64,000 bases of DNA from positions 6,097,865-6,161,864 of the forward strand of contig OY718806.1 of the NCBI GenBank assembly GCA_963070105.1, written 5' to 3'. Below, piece by piece: positions 27,626 through 42,000 of the stretch. Made by a program: the position numbers and the translations under genes. The notes below the pieces were generated by a model. The model searched no databases, was not told where the DNA came from, and saw only the letters and a program-made list of their open reading frames with translations. The DNA comes from Litomosoides sigmodontis. Taxonomy: Eukaryota > Nematoda > Chromadorea > Rhabditida > Onchocercidae. Numbering within the stretch: position 1 is the stretch's first letter; each line of letters starts with the position of its first letter.

Positions 27626-27732
27626 GTTCAATTAGATCACCCAACTATGTGTAATGGCAAAATTAAATAAAATCATTTCTGTGACTTATTTATTTGTTGG
27701 AGCAATCTCTGAATAGAATAGCATTAATGTTC
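27626..27732 (+). repeat. Copy 1 of an exact 107-bp dispersed repeat
   Basis: The 107 bases from GTTCAATTAGATCACCCAAC to ATAGCATTAATGTTC recur without a mismatch at 33774-33880 in the same orientation. The sequence has no open frame of note and no obvious terminal inverted repeats. Flanks differ on both sides. Confidence 0.95.
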
Positions 27733-29726
27733 CGCAAGCAGTAAACTCTCTCATCTCATTTCACACCAAATTTTACTTTGCTAACAAGCTCACTGACGAA
27801 ACTCTCAGGCAAATTCAATTTCCTGCGCTGCAAGCCTCTCACATATTAATTCTTTTATGTGAATTATTAAAGGTTGAAATCACAAATGATTAATTCTGTT
27901 CGCTTCTTTTTCACGAGCATTTCGTGAAAACACGGGGAGGTGCATTCTTACCTGTACTTGCAATAATATCGTCACGCATTTCAAACAATCCGATTGCAAT
28001 ATTTCGCCGTGTCATCGCCCGAAAGATACCGTGATGGAAACTGAGATATGAGATAACTTGATATTAATGAAAAAAGCAAAACTTTGCGAGTGCTACGCTA
28101 CCACTACTGTTGCTCAGCATCAGAGCTATTCTTTCCAACACCATCCGCAATTTCTCGTCTTTCACTTCAACAAATTCTGATTGTTTAGATCATGTTTCAT
28201 TCCCAAACGTTAAAAATTGCTCCTTTAAGGTATAATCATGCTGAGCAGTACTGGAATCATATTTCCATCCTTATTCAAGAATCCGAGACCAACTCATTTC
28301 TCGGGATATTAACTTGATCCATGGATAGAGCAGGTGCTCGCCGAACAGTCTGACAGACGCTTTCTTATATTCGCAGATAGATTTGCATTTCAGCAACTTT
28401 TGCAATCTACTCCAAAAGGAACTTCTTGCATGACACACTTGGTGCCGCCTCATTTGACGTATCCTCGCTGAGAATCTTCCTCACCATTTTCTGGTATCGC
28501 GACCTCTGCTCTGCCCCATTTGTCGCTCGGTCGTTCAGCTGTGGAGAAACCCCGGGCGAACAAAACTGTTGCTCGTTCTGTCCAGTGAATCTGATGCATT
28601 CACGACCGTTCCGTGAGTTCCTCCTTTGCCCTCTATCGCCCTCTATCTTTATTTCCCTTTGATAAACTTCCTACCACTGCAATTTTTCTGTACTGCCCAT
28701 CATCATGTTGAGAAGTTTCAGATAATAATCCAAGCATCGCTCGCCTTCATCCGATTTTTCGCTAAGTCTAACGAGAACAAGATCGCTATAGCAACGATTT
28801 TTTTGGTCATATTTTGTTGCATACAACATCTGCCATTCCACTTCTCGAACGTTTCTAACTCTCATTTCCTAACCAACTCTCATTATTTGGGTACTGCTTA
28901 AGGCGTACGTCAAGAGGTACTGCCCGTGTTTTCCAACACACGGAAACGTGATTGAGAGTTACAATGATATTGCTAAAATAATGGAGTCAACCAACATCAC
29001 GTCACTCATTTTGATCAGTTAATTTACGTGATGGATAAAAGAAAAATAAATAGCTTCACGTCTACAACATTAAGTAGTTTTTAGTTGTATATTATTTTTC
29101 ACACTTTCTTAATTCACAACAATAGTGAAACAAAGACCAAACATTAGCTTTATTACTCGTAAACTGATCTAATGGTAAAAGTGTCGAACAAAAATTAATT
29201 GTTCAAAAGCACTAATTGCCAGTGTCAAATTAGCTGAAAGTATTGACATGAAATTTTCTCATCGAAAAACATTCCATTTTCAAGAAATTTACGACGAACT
29301 AAGAAGATATTCTTAATTATTGACTATCACACAAAACTGCACAGACTAAACTCCTAACTAATACTCTCTTCACGAGGTTTAGTTTGCAAAAATGTGAACT
29401 TTTGACTTGAAGGAGCCATTTTATCGGGAGGTTATTGAATAAGATTATATTCTCCACGACTACAAATAGTCAAATTCTCCCACTGATGTCATTTTAGGTG
29501 TTAAAATTATGAGAGGCTCTCAGGTGTCATCGGGCATTACCGTCATACTAATGTCAATGTCAATTCAAGTAAATCACTACTGGTAACATCAAAGCGTTTA
29601 CGTAATGTGAAGTCCTAGATTTGCAACAATGTAAAGAAGTAAAAATATGGCGCAGTCTTACGAGCTAATGATGAAGACAAAAAAAGAGGCTTTAAGCAGG
29701 AAAAATTAGGAATGAATGTAGGGTAC
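27733..29726. other. Interval without a supported gene
   Basis: A stretch somewhat richer in C and CT runs on the plus strand. Open frames at 28426-28662 and 28626-28901 are Phe/Ser/Cys-rich readings of pyrimidine-rich DNA and overlap antisense frames of similar length. No splice-consistent exon was found. Confidence 0.4.
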
Positions 29727-29882
29727 CTCTGATATGTGCAACATGAGACCGCTCGGAACTCCGTGATAAGTTACGTGAATCACCAGAAGTGGTCTGTGTC
29801 TGCTCGATACCCGCTGTTGTTCGGATAAGACCGGCTGTCTTGAACAAGGCTAATGCGGGATTGAACCGTTCATTGGAGATCA
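29727..29882 (-). CDS. Possible internal exon of an unidentified gene
   Basis: Read on the minus strand, an acceptor-like CACAAG is followed by 156 open bases ending at a good donor (GAG then GTACCC, phase 1). The product includes SNERFNPALALFKTAGLIRT and a Ser/Arg-rich end (SRNLSRSSERSHVAHIR). Composition is protein-like, with no stop and a polar, phosphorylatable tail similar in style to the exon at 23.3 kb. The phases of the two do not join directly, so if they belong together another exon lies between. No family is recognised. Confidence 0.35.
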
Positions 29883-30068
29883 CTTGTGAGTAAATCATAG
29901 TGCAAGAGAATTTCAGGGCGTTAGGGTTATTCGTTAGTAGTAGTAGTAGTATCAGTAATAACTTTCTGAAGTGGGAGGTTCTCTTTGGAATCATTTGAGC
30001 AGGCTATCAGCGTAGTCCACTTTTGAATTAGCAACGTGGTGACAACGGCTTCGCTCTATCATCTGGCG

Positions 30069-30073
<5 letters not shown>

Positions 30074-30138
<65 letters not shown>
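30074..30138. repeat. (CA)32 microsatellite
   Basis: Uninterrupted AC dinucleotides over about 65 bases. The overlapping minus-strand frame of Cys-Val repeats is an artefact of it. Confidence 0.98.
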
Positions 30139-30141
<3 letters not shown>

Positions 30142-33100
30142 GGAACGTATGCTCACATAACAACACGACTTATAGATATGGAAGTGTCCTAGTCTGGAAA
30201 GAGTAGCAACAGACGACGGAACGGGAACACAACTATACATATAGTTGTGCTTCTGCAGAACGGAATTGAACGAGTTTAAATTTGTCTGGAATAATAGGGC
30301 CAATGTCACTTCTTGAGGAATGAGGGATTAAACGATGGCTATAATTACACTGAGGCAGTTCGATCCACGCCAACTAATTCATGAATTTCAAGAATCGAAT
30401 TTTACGAACGGTTGCTAGCATAAAAGTGAGAAAGAAGCAATCGCAGAAAAATTCCTTCTTTTAGACCGCAAGCTTTCTTGCTGGAACGAACCCGCCAACT
30501 TCATCAAATGTATCTCTGCATGAACGAATACAAGCAAAACAATTAGGTACCATACTGCGGATTGATCTCGTAAAGTCTGTGCTGCTTGAATCGAAAATTC
30601 CTGTGACTATCAGGTATCGATGAAACGAAAAAACCATACTGTACAAATAGTGCCGGTAAAGCAGAAAGCTTTTCACCTAAACAGCGTTCACAGATAAGTC
30701 GGAAACTTCGATGTGTTTATATCATTCAGCAATTTTAATCCAAATTTTTAGCCTTCAAGATTGAGTAGTACAACAAGGCAAGTGTAGCAACAGTGTCATC
30801 AGCAAAAATGTACGGTTTTATTAATTTTGGAACGGGGAGAGAGGGAGAGGAAGAGAGAATTAAGTAGAATATTAGAGTCATTCAAATATGGAGCCGGGAA
30901 AAGTCGTATAATAACTAACAAATACTGAATTATGCTAAGATAGCTTAAGACAGAGATGCATTGAAGATGGCATTATATTGGAGTGATTACGGATGATTTA
31001 ATATGGGTTAGAATCATAAAATTGCTGAGAACATGTACTGCACTATTTGAGGAATTGACAAGAAGACAGCTGTTTAAAAAATTAAAAATTAAACAAGCGG
31101 TTTAAAGTAGCTCCTCAAGTATTCATTGATATTATATGAAGTATTCATTATATGAAGCCACACGGCAGTTTGCCTTTATAAAAAACTCAGAGCTCTGCCT
31201 TAATAAGAAAAACAACTTTTCAAAGAGCTGTTTATGCTTATCTATGCTTTATGCCTAGGAGGACCCTGAATTCTCAAGACTTGAAGTTAAATTTTGAACG
31301 CTATTCATTTTTTGCATACAAACAGTATATGCATTTCATTATTTTGAATTTTTTTTGCTCTTAGTGTGAATACAGTTGCAGCTTTGGAAAGGATGATACT
31401 GAAAATGCAGTGCGAAAAACAGAGCCTTTGCCTCCTGTTTGTTTATTGACAAATATCTACGTAAACTGAAAAGTTTGAAAAACAACTTTTCTTATGCTTC
31501 ATTGCTTTCGTAAAAACAGCAATGACAAAATTGAGGAAAGAATGCAATACTCGCTCGAATGGAATTATAGATGACTTTTTTTATTTTGCATCATTCATGT
31601 TATAAAAAAAACTTTTCGTCTAATTTCCTCAATTTTCCTTTTCTTTCTGGGTTTTTCTTATAGCTGCCTGTAACGTGCAATTTGATTATCCACACCACTG
31701 TTTGGTGTTCTTTTATGGTAGTCAAGTGATTCGAAATCCTTTCAACACTAAGGAATTGAGTTGGAAATGAGTTGAGACCTTATTTTATAAATATCATTCA
31801 TTAGTCCCTTTCATCACTTTCATCGACATTAATGGAGAATGTATTGTATTAAGCCTAGTAATATGGCCTAAGTGCTACATCACTTTAAACTGTTTTTCGA
31901 CCGTAACAGCCGTTAGAATGAAGATTTATTGTAATTCTGCAAGGAAAAAAATTCTACAATAGAAGGCAGAGTTGAAGTAAACCCACGGAATTTACCAAAC
32001 GATAAAGTGCAGCACGCAAATTGTATCTTCTGGCAAACATAGTTTCTAATGATAGAAGAATGATAGAAGGCTAAGGCTCAAATACTTAATTTAATGGTAG
32101 TTAAATGCAACAGTTATACTTGTTAATGTGACCTTGCAAAATTAGTTGAAATAGATCTGTAGGAAGGACATTCTTAACCTTATTTCTAAAGAATTACTTC
32201 TTAACAGTGCTACTTAAGTCTGATCATATCAGCATAGAGTTATTGAAAAAAAAGGCTAAATTTAATTCTATTTAATAAATAGTGCACACAGTGTACTATG
32301 AACTGTCCTCGCCTCTTCAGCAATATCACACGTTAAGGAATACTACGTATACCTATCTCACTGCTATTAGAGTAATTTCAATACTTGACATGAATTTGCT
32401 AATTAAAAAAATAATACTATAATCTTGAAAAAATAAAAATCTCCGTTTTTAGAAAAGATTTCACAGTATTCAAAACAAAACTTAAAGGAATATTAACGCT
32501 ACACAGAAATTTTAATTGTTAGCCTGATGCTTCTTTAATCATCAGATTCTGATCATTTGAAAAAGTTAAATGAGCAATTTTAAATCTTCCTAAGATACTT
32601 TGTCTTAGGTTATCATAAAAAAATTTGGGTAGTTGGAATAAACTTTTGTAATTTTTTTCTTATCAAATGAAGATCAGTGGAACAGCAAACCTTATACAAC
32701 AGAGCGGTCGGAGAAACATAATTAAGTAATGACTTAGATGCGATGTTAGCAGCTAATAAATTCAGCCGTATTTTGCAAAAAAAAAGGAATTCAAAAAATT
32801 AAAAACGCAGCTACTAGCATAATTTTAAAATTTAAACAACTGTTTTTTCAGTTTTTGACAAATGTTCCAATCGAGAATCATTGCGGAAATATTTGCAATA
32901 AATTTAACCCTCACATTTTGCACATTGACAGTTCCACATTTTTTACATAATCAAAACTGCTAGTTGAAGATTTTCGAAATCATTCAAAATCTCAAATGTA
33001 ATGACATGAGTTGTATGGGAATCGATGAAAGTATTGACTTTTTATTTGTTGCAACATATTTTGATTAAAATGAAAAATTTGCAAATAATAAAATTCATAT

Positions 33101-33773
33101 CGCAAATAGCGATGGAAGGGATAATGCGAAGAACAACACCACGTTGTTATTGTAAGAGGCATGTCACTTGGCATTTCATGCGGAAAATTGCTGAGATTTT
33201 TTTTTTAAAAAAATTTGGAAACAACTATAGCAGAAAAAACTTTCCGTAGGATGTTACTTGAAGACACTGAAATATCACTGATAGATAATTAATTGTAAAT
33301 ATAGAAATACTAGATAAAGCAGCTTCTTGTTTAGAGATGAAAACGTCTATTTGAAGTCCAAAATCCTTGTTAGTTCATAAGGCAGAGGTATTCGTGACCA
33401 TTTTATTAGAACAAAAACATACCATTAAGAATTTTAAGAGAACTTTCAAGGGTTTCGTCTTTCAGAAAATGAAGAATAAGGTGATTGAAAGATTTATCAC
33501 AAGTTGGAACTAAATAGCTTGACAGTGAATTCATCTTCTTTTATGAGAACATAAAAGAAAAAAGTGCTGTAAATAAACAGTTCAAGAAATTTATCACTCT
33601 TTCTCACAAAAAAAAATCCAACTTTTCAAAAAGGGTATAAATTATGCAAGAAATAATTAGCAGAAATTTAGAAAAATTACAAAATTATTTCTAAAATTCA
33701 TTTGCACTTCACATCATTTATTGCTTTTTTTATAGATATACAAGTAATTCTGCGAATTTTCATTTCACAGCAG
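30139..33773. other. AT-rich interval without a supported gene
   Basis: Strongly AT-rich, with only short frames. The frame at 30461-30676 (minus) has a plausible acceptor and an alternative hydrophobic reading (WYLIVLLVFVHAEIHLMKL), but no clear donor or partner exon. Nothing else stands out. Confidence 0.4.
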
Positions 33774-33880
33774 GTTCAATTAGATCACCCAACTATGTGT
33801 AATGGCAAAATTAAATAAAATCATTTCTGTGACTTATTTATTTGTTGGAGCAATCTCTGAATAGAATAGCATTAATGTTC
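33774..33880 (+). repeat. Copy 2 of the exact 107-bp dispersed repeat
   Basis: Identical, base for base, to 27626-27732, 6.1 kb upstream in the same orientation. The left flank ends CACAGCAG and the right flank starts AGCTTC, neither matching copy 1. Confidence 0.95.
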
Positions 33881-36800
33881 AGCTTCATCTACAAAAAAAT
33901 ATGGATAATGACCTATTATTAGCCTATTTTCATTTATATCGTTTCTCCCTTTCGAAAATTAAAAAAAAAGAAACACCACTGTGATCCTCAAATTTTATCA
34001 AATATGACTGTAAGCTTCCAAAACACAAGGTACTCTATAACTTTTTAATGTCATCGAACTCCAAAATTCATAATTTGTCACCTGTACGTGGTTCATAATC
34101 AATCGAAATTAGTTCCTGCTTTACTTTAGAAGTAAGCAATTAGCGTCAATATTTCTGTGAAAAGTTGGACAATTCGTCTTCCAAGTTCGAAAATCAATTA
34201 GGAACTGCGAGTTGTTTATAAGATGAAGTCACGTTTGAAATTTTAAAAGATGTGAAATTTGTAGTAGGAGGCACTAGTGGAAGCAGGTGGTAAAAATGTT
34301 ACTTAAACACTTTGTTGGTCTTACTGGTTTAATAGCCACATATGCTTTAATGGATATGAATGGATGGATAAGTTTCAAATTTTAAATAAATGAAACTAAA
34401 TCGGTTTTTTCGTTTAACAAGTTGAACAATGAAAATAGCATACCATTCTGATACGGTCATAATCAGAATTAACTGTTAAAACTTTTCATCGGTCAAATAC
34501 ATTGCGCAGAAATCATTGGCTTTTAGTGTGATCTGCTTGACTGATTGAAATTAACAAATTTTGTGTTACGCTTTGCCTTCATTAACTTATTTGAATTGCA
34601 AAAAAATTGAAATTACTGCAAAAATACACAACGAGTTGAAGAAAGTTGAAGCTCCAAAGGAAATTTTTGTACAACTCGCTCATAAACGAGAATTCATTTT
34701 TTTTCACCAATTTAGATTCTCGACAAGTTCCTTATCTGATACTCTTAACACCGACTTGCCTGTTACAATTTGGGATAGGAATAAGCACGCACATGTTCCA
34801 CCTAGCAACTTCGTTTTTACTCGACCTAAATCCTACGCTTAAATTTCCGAAGACGTGCGCAGTTAGATTCGCACATATACTGAGGAAGGAATATGACTGT
34901 GATTGATTGCAAGCTCTCTGACTGGGATTTTTATGCTTACGCAGGTAGTTGCTTTGCTTTAATCAACAATTTGTTATAACGGACTGACCGGCTGAAACAG
35001 CGCTGACGATACGTAGTGCGCTGTACTTTCGCTTTGTAGGCCGACGAAGCATACGAGTTAGTCGCCCCTCTTCCTGATCAGCGCTCAGTGTAGGAGGGAC
35101 AAATACGGACATCTCTCACTGTTTACCTGAACTGAACATATCACGCGTCTAACACCAGTGGAGTAATTAACAAACACTCATTAATCACATTCGAAGCATT
35201 CCTTTTCCGGAATGACACGGAAAATGCAACAATAAACAATGCTACAGAATTAAGTTAGGATGGGAAGTCGAAATGGACAAATACCTGGTAGAGCGTGAAG
35301 ACGTGGTAAGAGAGGTGGACGTGATAGGATGAGTTATGAGAAGCGCGTACGGAGAGGCGTGATCAGTCGATGGTGACGCAATGCGATTGTGTATACGTAA
35401 TGTCCGGGATTTCTCCATAACAATAACATCCACATTGAAGCAATTCCTACTTCATGAATTGCAGCCATCTTTGTAGTCACATGAATTGGTTAACAACTCC
35501 TGCATTCTCTACTTAAAGCAGCTCATCATGATTTAACTGCGTTTTTAAATGTTGTGAAATTTTTGATAAATATTCATTCAGTAAGGAGAAATTGCCAGTT
35601 GATAGTGAGCACAAAACTTCATGTTGCTGCAACAAGAGATTGAATTAATCATTGCAAGAAATATCAAGATATTTCCAACGTTCACTCTGAGCATTCAGCG
35701 CACACTCTTTTCTTGCTTTTCGTACAGCTAACTAAAGCTCGCATTCACCCATGCATTACTGCAAAACTTACATTTCATCTGCATTCATGCCATTTACACT
35801 CGTCTTTTGAATTATTTTATTCTTACACAATTGTGGCATGAAGTTTTAATTTAACTTATTAATGCTGCTAACAATGCTAATGTGCATTCATTTCACCGAC
35901 TACGACGTGTCGCTGCATTTTATGGAAAAGGCGGCTTATAGCGGCGCTAAATCCGTGGATTATTAGCACATGAAGTTTCGTAAAATATGTTATTTCTGCT
36001 GTTCAGCAACTAATGATGGAAATTGACAATTAAACTTCAGACGACTTGATGCTTCCAGAAAAACGATAGTTTCAGGAGGCGATGATATCTTCGGTGCTAT
36101 AAAATAAAACATTATGTGTAGACGCATTATTTATGGTTTAAAATCATTGGAGTGAAATAATTAAAGCATCTTCAACTTCCAAAGTTTATTACGACCAAAT
36201 GCGCTCATAACAAAAGAGAGGCAATCAAAAGACAAATTTAGAATTTCAAGGGCTCAGTAAAGACCAAATTTTCTTATCCTCTTAACTTCGAGTACTAACA
36301 TTTTCAACTATTGAAGACATCTCATTTCCTATACTTTCAACTTTAGTTTAGCTCGACAAATTATCATTTTTAAAGTTTTAGTAAACAAAATGACATTGTA
36401 AATGCAAAAAAGGAAGTGGGAGGTGTTGCTTTATTTGCTTTCTCGGCTCGAAAAAACTCTTGTGATTTTTGTGGAGACGGTGATCCTGGGAAGCCAAATA
36501 TATTTGAGTACGGAGAGTGAGCATGTGTAAGGAACAGACAGGAGGACCTCTTCAAATAATGAAGGCAGCGCGAATTTTTCTATTGATGAATTGCCATGAA
36601 ATCTTCTTACATACCAATCCATCCTATTTGAATTAATTCTTAGCACTGCTCTCTCAAGCACTGCGCTGAAGTGACAGCGAAATAATTTAACGTTTCGTTT
36701 GGGATGACAAAAATTGATGGAAAAACATACTGGTCCTTAATGAAATGTTCCACAGCATTTTTATCGCCTTTACACTCACTTAGCAATTTTCCACACTTCC

Positions 36801-37779
36801 CTTAACTGCTGTTTCAACAGTAACACAAGTGAATGTAGTTGGACATTAATGAAACCCAATTCTTGTTTCCTTTTTAAGCATCTTTTTGGGGCTCGCAATA
36901 CTCCGGATATTCTGCATTAGAAACGTATTATGATTTGCTGAGGATGGCAATTCTGTGCGGCTATTTATCAGTTCCGCAGTGGTCGTAGAGCGGCTGCTTC
37001 TCAGAAGATTTGCTCTCAAGTAAAAATGTCCACTTGCGTCCTGTCATCTCTGTTTTAAAGTGATCAATATATTTTACACTAATAAAAAGTAGGTTATGTT
37101 CATAAGGAACAACGTAAGCTGCTCAATATTCATCATATTTCAAGCATCCAAACTCACAAACTCATATCGACAAATAATGAAATTGGAATTATCTTCTGTA
37201 TGCCGTTAGTGACACTCTTCTATTTGTTGAAAAAGCCGCTGGAGTGGCTGGCCACAGAAGCGAAAAAAGCTATACATTTCCAGAAGCAATAAATGCATTT
37301 CTCTTTATGAACATGACCGAAGCCACCTTCACATATTTGAGACTCTATGATTATTATTGGTGCGCAAAGGTACCCAAACACTCAACATCTTTTCGAAGAT
37401 GCTCTCCCATTATTGGTCGGTAGTATGCTAAAGATTGCTCAAAAATAAAAATTTCCAAATGGCATCCATATTACGTATAATAGTGCAACACTAAATTTAT
37501 GCCAGCAATTTGTGGTATAAAACTCGGATAAACCATCAGTGATCGTGTTTTCAAGAAAAAAACGATTGGAATTGTGTCATATAATCTGTATTGTTAAAAC
37601 TCAAAACGTCGGCTGGGATGACAAAAGATATGTGCAAACATATAACTTTACCAGAACTTCTGACAGCTACTGATTTTTCAAACACAGTACACTAACATCA
37701 GGATGCAAGTGGAACGCATGTTGAAGAGCAAGACGAAATGAAGGAACACATTAATGTATCAATTAAGAATACGCACATT

Positions 37780-37783
<4 letters not shown>
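33881..37783. other. Interval without a supported gene
   Basis: The short open frames here (34561-34842, 34646-34906, 35242-35433, 36370-36661) overlap each other or antisense frames and have no splice context or domain likeness. A GC-richer patch near 34.98-35.40 kb could be an unannotated exon or promoter, but I cannot support either. Confidence 0.35.

Positions 37784-37846
<63 letters not shown>
37784..37846. repeat. (TA)n microsatellite
   Basis: About 63 bases of alternating T and A. It is a self-complementary tract able to extrude a cruciform and a common site of length change. Confidence 0.98.
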
Positions 37847-37849
<3 letters not shown>

Positions 37850-39035
37850 GCAGGGATTTCAGCATGCTTTACTTATTACACATACCTCTAGAAGTGCTCT
37901 CCTACTGCTCAGCAACGACTATTAACAAATGGAATTCAGAAGTTTTTAATTTTCAATTCAGTTTCAAACATCTGAACTGTTGTATATACATCATTAACAC
38001 AATTCAACTTTCTTATACTTCTATATCTCAGTCTCAGTGAGTTGGACTGCCATATCGAAATTGTCGTAGGACACCATTGATCAAATTCACCAAAAAACTA
38101 CTAATGCTGACACGGACGTTTTAAAACAAACATTCTTGAAACACTTTATCTTGTCTACTAAACACATACCCTGAATTTATTTGAGAAAAACCATAGCATC
38201 TTTTAAATATAACTTTCCTAAATCACTGAATTATTGACAAGCTAATTCGAAAGATCCCAGCAATCTGAATTTCCAGATACGCAATTGCTATGAAAATTTG
38301 GAAGCGTATCATCTAACAATGACACGCAAAAATAAAATTTTCAGATACACGTTTTCAAAATTTAAAGCAGAGATGACATAATAAAATGAAAGAAACCTGC
38401 GAATATGTGGAAAACAAAAAGCAAAAACTGAGCACTCAATTGATAGCATAATAGCATAACTAAGTTGATAGCACTGGTATTCAAAAGTCAAAATCAAGGA
38501 ACAAACTCGCAAACAGGCGAAGCGCGTGACGGGACCTATAACAATACGAATAACCGTGAGGAACGTGACTCGGTTATGTGAACAATACAAATTATGTCTA
38601 AACTTACATCCACAAACATACATGTCATAAGCATCGAAAACCCCACAAGTAATACTAAAAAGTGTGTAAAATTATCTTCCAGAAATTTCACTGAATAACT
38701 AACTTAGTAACTCACTTGCTATGACGCACACCACAAATCGAATATGAATTTTTATTTATTTTTTTAGTTACCTAAGTTGCATCAGTGGTCTCCTCTTCTA
38801 TAATATCCTGCTCTTACAAGCAAATCCGATTAACTGAAGAAGTCAACAGATGAAAAATATTTCCGTATTTCATGCATCCTAAAGAAAAGTCAGAAAGGTG
38901 GAATAAATGGAACCCGCGCAGCACAAAACAAGGAAGATTAGCCAAATAGTGAATAAGAAGAAAGGCTGTACAACAATGCTGATATAAACTGAATAACAAC
39001 TACAATGTATTCATTGAGCGGACAACATTCCTTGT
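37847..39035. other. 3' flank of the AP-2 gene
   Basis: AT-rich sequence downstream, on the minus strand, of the AP-2 stop codon. No gene-like frame was found; 38309-38623 (minus) is Cys/Leu/Phe-rich and lacks any exon context. Confidence 0.4.
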
Positions 39036-42000
39036 CTAATTTCGATTATCAAATTTCACTATTTCATCGCTTAAACGTGCCCCATTGATTTGTTGCGAAC
39101 AAAAGACGCTTGAGCCGTGAAAATTATCTACTTGAAACGCTGTCACTGTACTCTGTTGCGACAATATATCTAATGATTCTTGCACGTACATTAAGAAAGT
39201 TGACAAACCTATAAATATTCAGCACAGAATTAAAGCATAATTTTGATAAACAGAATGACACGGTGAACAGGTGAAATACCAATGGAAGGAATTTTCAACG
39301 AAATGCGCAACAAAAATAAGTGCATTTGTAGGTTAAAACCATATCAACTTCAAATATTCTACGTTGTCAGTGCTTTCCAGAAATTCCCTCCTAGATCCAC
39401 TTTTAGCTGAAGTACTTCTAAATCAATTCCCTCACTGTATTCTAAGTATCAGTCGATGGGAACACATACCTGCCAAAATTGCTGGCGTGCCAAAGGTGTG
39501 CGTTATTAGGGAAAACCTTTCCATGGAGCTCTGTATAGTATTATCCTTTTTATCCAGGACATTATTGCTCTGTCGTAACACATCCATGAAACCGGAAAGT
39601 AATTGCCTGAATTGAAACACTAATAAAAATAAAACAAGCCATTAAGAAAAGCAGTACAACTTCATCCTTTAATAAGAACTGAAGAATTGAAAGAGCAAAC
39701 TTTGCCGCCTTAAATTTTTCTTTTTCTTTTTCCAGTTCCATATTGGACATGGTATCACATTTTTTCAGTCTGCAGTGGGCAATCGATTTCGCAGGAAATT
39801 CAGTTGAACATGCATTTGCAAAATCCTTCGCAAGATGTTGTGCTTCGCCTGCAAAATTAATTCAAGTTCACTTCTATTCATAGTTTGCTTTTTTTAATAT
39901 AAATGAAAGCCCAATCAATATTCTTGTTATTTGAAAAGCATGTAAGAAAGAGAAATTTATATACCTTCTACCAAAGATGTCAGTAAAGTCACATTTGTTG
40001 ACTTCCTACGTCCTGCCGGTAATTTTAAGCCAATACGTTCTAACTGATCACGCAGCGTTTGTCCACCATTTTTTGACTTAGCCCTGAAATACGGAGATGA
40101 TTCAAAAAAAGGACATTCCATAAAGATATATATAAATAAAAGCAACAATAAATGTCGGAACAACAACACTATTAATGACACATCTAGAAAATCAAAAATA
40201 ACAAAATCCATGATCAACAATGTGTATGTATAGTAAAGAAAAAATAAAATTTACCAATTAAAAACATTAATATACCATATCGTATGAAATCGGAAAACTA
40301 ACCTCCTCAATATTCCACCTAATAAAGATGCATTCAGTGATTCTGGCGGTGCAAGCCTTCGAGCTAACTGTAAAAAAATATGAGAAAATAACGTAATGAA
40401 CTGAGTAGAAACCAAGCGTATAATGCGGTATAGTTCAACAAAACAACATAGGAGTGAATCGGAAATTAATTATCGGATATATTGCTATACAAATATAAAT
40501 ACAGTTTGGGTTGAGAGTTACTTGTGCATGCGGCAATTTGTGAAAAGAGCGACTTCAAAATGTGCATTTGCGTTCAGGAAGTTTTTTGGCACTCTCTCGA
40601 GCGATAACGACAAGCAGCTATTGAATGAGTGGTACAACAAGTAATTTCTGCGTTGCAGAGTTCGTAGAATGATTAAACTGTATAACGAAGTTGCCCATGT
40701 TTTTTCATATTTCCACTAGTATTCCGCTCCGCGATCAGCAATGTTACAAAAATAATTACCGAGTGGGGATGAGGTCATGAAGTCGTGAAAGTAGTGCATA
40801 AAAAGCATATTTGCTAATGAATGAAGGATCATCAGATTTTTCACTCTGCAACTTCCTCACCCTTTTTTTGCATCCGTTTGAAGCGACATAGTCAATGACG
40901 CTGAAAGGTTTCGAACATGGCGATTTACAACTTCCTTGCCAAGGTGTATGATCGTATTATTCATTAAGGATATGTATGTAAATGTATGAAAGATTAATAC
41001 AAACCTCCGCAACGCTAACTTTGTATTTACTGGACGCGCACAGTAGTGACAACCTTCCAGGTACCGAGCAGAATGTTTGCGCTGATGTCGAAGGCGAAAC
41101 AGCAGTTAGCAAGACTAGTGAGCTCGACATCGGACCTAAAGAATGACAAAATTTGAACTCTCTAAGAACTATAGATTATTCTACTCTTACGATCGATGTT
41201 TTCTAGTACCAAATACCAAAAATATGAGGAAGTAATACTAATATCACGTAGCTTGTGGCACCATTTTTGTCATGAAATTATCCCCTTAAGGCTATTTGAT
41301 TGACTTCATGTTGATAAATGTTCCATAAGCAAATAAAATTCCTTTATTAACTGCAAACAAGGTAACAAATTAACACCCAATTTCGGATGAAAATTTCTAA
41401 AAAAATGTTCTCGCTAAGTTCAAACTCTTTATAGAAATGTTTATATATTTACAGTACAGTATTAAAGAATAAAAATCACTCAATGAAAAGGTATTTTTAC
41501 CGGAATCACCAAGGTCATCAACGCACTCATCACCAGTTGACGACTCATTTGAACTCAACGCTGCAGGACTACTCTGAAATAATTTGATCACAGCATGCTT
41601 TATGTTGTGAATTAACATATCAACGACTTGATAATGCAAAAAATGAAAATAATTTAGTAATGGCATTGAGGCCTGCAACGAAACTTTCCGCGTTTTCCTT
41701 TGGGATGCTAAAAAATTTTTTCAACAATTTTGAAAATGTATAAATCAACTTGCACCTTGAACTTTATACTCTATCCCTCTCTAGCTAACAGCAAAACAAA
41801 ATCACTAGAATGTATTAAAATTTACAATATTTCTCCTATATGACATAGGTGTTGAGGTGGGCACATTTCTTTCCATCAGATATGCTTCCATACAACCAAA
41901 AAAAGAAGCCTAAATGCATTTCGTGGATACAGATCGCTATTTGAACGGACTTTAAAACTCGAAAAGCACATGAACGTAAAATATGTCAAAACGAACAGTG

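Noticed and set aside
30028..30309. 93-codon frame with Cys-Val repeats
   Set aside because: Produced by the CA microsatellite; no exon features outside it.
30461..30676. Possible membrane-segment exon (WYLIVLLVFVHAEIHLMKL reading)
   Set aside because: No convincing donor, no partner exon, and three frames give competing readings.
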